Positions 54,000 to 54,831 of a stretch of DNA of 54,831 nt are shown in pieces. The notes beneath the pieces were generated by a model that was not told the DNA's origin, ran no database searches, and saw only the letters and a program-made list of their open reading frames with translations. Within the stretch, counting starts at the first letter, position 1. Each line of letters begins with the position of its first letter. The position numbers and the translations under genes are program-made. Source of the DNA: Bacteroides sp. (GTDB lineage Bacteria > Bacteroidota > Bacteroidia > Bacteroidales > Muribaculaceae); contig JAMPHF010000001.1 of NCBI GenBank assembly GCA_023663525.1, positions 518,455-573,285 of the forward strand, given 5' to 3'.

Positions 54000-54069
54000 A
54001 GTACGTAAACACCGGAAGCGCGTATGTCATTGATAGTGCTGACATACGCGCTTCCGGTGTTTATGTACT
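54000..54069. terminator. 29-bp near-perfect hairpin between convergent genes
   Basis: 54000-54028 pairs with 54041-54069 over 29 bp with a single G-T pair and a 12-nt loop; the arm begins AGTACGTAAACACCGGAAGC. It lies 47 bp after the secreted-protein stop and 18 bp after the convergent DUF3127 gene stop. No T-run follows. The word CATACGCGCTTCC within it recurs at 36018-36030. Longer than a normal terminator, it belongs to a different class from the purine palindromes. Confidence 0.85.
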
Positions 54070-54087
54070 CTTTGCCTTTACCGACCC

Positions 54088-54510
54088 TTAGAACGGGAGA
54101 TCGTCGGTTGCAGTCGGTGCAAGGTCGGGCATCGGGGGAGCCGGTGCGGCAGCCGGAGCGGCATAGCCCTGCGGCATGTTCTGGGCAGGACCGTAGGATG
54201 CAGGCGCACCGTAGGCAGCCGGTTGCGGTGCAGCAGCCATCGCATTGGGATCCTCAGCTTTCCATGCACGTACCTCTACATACCAACGGCCATTATACTC
54301 GCGGCTGTCAATATCGAAACTGATTTTGACCACCTGACCGACCTGAAGGGGATATTGATCCACGCGGTCACCGAAAAAGTTGAAGAAAATCTTACGGGGA
54401 TATGTCTCCTGGGTTTCGAGCACGTATTCACGTTTCTTCCAGGGATTGCCCTTCTGCGAAGTGCCACCCACCTCGGGAAGCGCAACAATAATTTTTCCTG
54501 TTACTTCCAT
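54088..54510 (-). CDS. DUF3127 protein with SSB-like C-terminal tip
   Basis: 140 residues from ATG 54510 (MEVTGKIIVALPEVGGTSQK); the upstream extension to 54564 is unsupported. Residues 1-95 are the DUF3127 domain: beta strands with KREYVLETQETYPRKIFFNF and VGQVVKISFDIDSREYNGRW suggest an OB fold. Then a disordered Ala/Pro/Gly/Tyr linker (about 100-130) leads to the final residues TATDDLPF. The layout of OB fold, flexible linker and acidic DDLPF tip equals bacterial single-stranded DNA-binding protein, whose DDDIPF tip recruits repair and replication enzymes. The role of DUF3127 is unknown; a DNA-metabolism role is inference. It lies near a putative origin. Confidence 0.85.
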   Translation of the reverse strand: MEVTGKIIVALPEVGGTSQKGNPWKKREYVLETQETYPRKIFFNFFGDRVDQYPLQVGQVVKISFDIDSREYNGRWYVEVRAWKAEDPNAMAAAPQPAAYGAPASYGPAQNMPQGYAAPAAAPAPPMPDLAPTATDDLPF

Positions 54511-54684
54511 GTTTGGATATTGAGTTGTTTTTCTGATTATATGCAATATCTTGACCATCAGCAATAAGAGTGAGACGACAATTACCGCCTGCCATATAGG
54601 TCGCTGCTGATTTCAAAGGCTGACCACAAAATTAGTCAAAATCGGCCGACTCTCCAACAAAATTTGACAACCTGTTTTGATAAA

Positions 54685-54772
54685 GTTATTAACAGCGTTA
54701 TCAACACCTTTTTCAACACTCTTTTCAGCGTTTTCAACACTATTATTGACGTTGTTGACACAGTTATCAACA
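54685..54772. other. DnaA-box-like array, candidate replication origin
   Basis: Eight 9-mers related to TTATCAACA start at 54686, 54698, 54710, 54722, 54731, 54743, 54752 and 54764, with spacings of 12,12,12,9,12,9,12 bp. Two are TTATCAACA, two TTTTCAACA, one TTATTAACA, the others more diverged (TTTTCAGCG, TTATTGACG, TTGTTGACA). Flanks are AT-rich. Such boxes are typical of oriC regions next to dnaA. All spacings are multiples of three, so a plus-strand frame stays open across it; it lacks a start codon and I do not call a gene. The ribosomal superoperon being transcribed away from here supports an origin nearby. Confidence 0.5.
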
Positions 54773-54780
54773 TTTTATTA

Positions 54781-54798
54781 AGAGTGTGTCTCATAACA
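54781..54798. repeat. 18-bp word repeated from 11498 (copy 2)
   Basis: AGAGTGTGTCTCATAACA, identical to 11498-11515. It follows the DnaA-box-like array by 8 bp; the window ends 33 bp later, so whether an insertion sequence or a gene starts here cannot be seen. Confidence 0.6.
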
Positions 54799-54831
54799 AA
54801 AGTTAAATCGAGGGTCCCGGTTTTTGGAGCG

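Noticed and set aside
1..54831. tRNA or rRNA genes
   Set aside because: No cloverleaf with a GGTTCRANYCC T-arm and no rRNA sequence was seen in the intergenic regions on either strand.

Overview
The window is chromosomal DNA from a Bacteroidota bacterium, most likely order Bacteroidales and plausibly Muribaculaceae. Evidence: Bacteroidota-type promoters (TTTG, about 19-21 bp, TAnnTTTG) before many genes, almost no Shine-Dalgarno sequences, two secreted proteins with type IX secretion (T9SS)-like C-terminal tails, a lipoprotein with an acidic surface-export signal, a BspA-like repeat protein and a DUF3127 protein. Family-level placement is inference.

Layout. 0.1-8 kb: a BlaI-type repressor with a candidate operator, an outer-membrane barrel protein, then a 916-residue surface lipoprotein paired with an OmpA-family protein, and a secreted protein with a sorting tail. 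8.2-10.2 kb: transketolase (minus). 10.2-11.5 kb: a long gene-poor stretch with a structured element ending in an intrinsic terminator. 11.6-13.4 kb: an MFS sugar permease and a small membrane protein. 13.4-32.6 kb (minus strand): one continuous str-S10-spc-alpha superoperon (rpsL, rpsG, fusA, rpsJ to rplQ) with secY, map, infA and rpoA, a strong promoter before rpsL, an internal promoter before rpsM and a terminator after rplQ. tuf is absent. Two internal gaps (rpsN-rpsH 366 bp, rpsK-rpsD 282 bp) are unusually long and rich in hairpins. 32.8-36 kb: a BspA-like LRR protein with a roughly 400-nt leader, followed upstream by tandem and inverted repeats. 36-43 kb (minus): pdxB, a membrane protein, purD, an RlmL-type methyltransferase, cysE and a potassium-channel-like protein with an atypical filter. 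43-50.6 kb: a TPR lipoprotein, divergent speA-truA, an AspT/YidE-type transporter and prfB with its programmed +1 frameshift. 50.7-54.6 kb: a porin, an ECF sigma/anti-sigma/secreted-protein cluster and a DUF3127 protein with an SSB-like C-terminal tip. The last 170 bp carry regularly spaced DnaA-box-like sequences.

The most unusual feature is a family of purine-strand palindromes (about 20 arms at seven loci), every locus lying directly downstream of at least one stop codon. They come in two related subtypes and look like a dispersed 3'-UTR/terminator element peculiar to this genome. The DnaA-box-like array at the right end, with the ribosomal superoperon transcribed away from it, suggests that the window lies beside the replication origin; this is inference.
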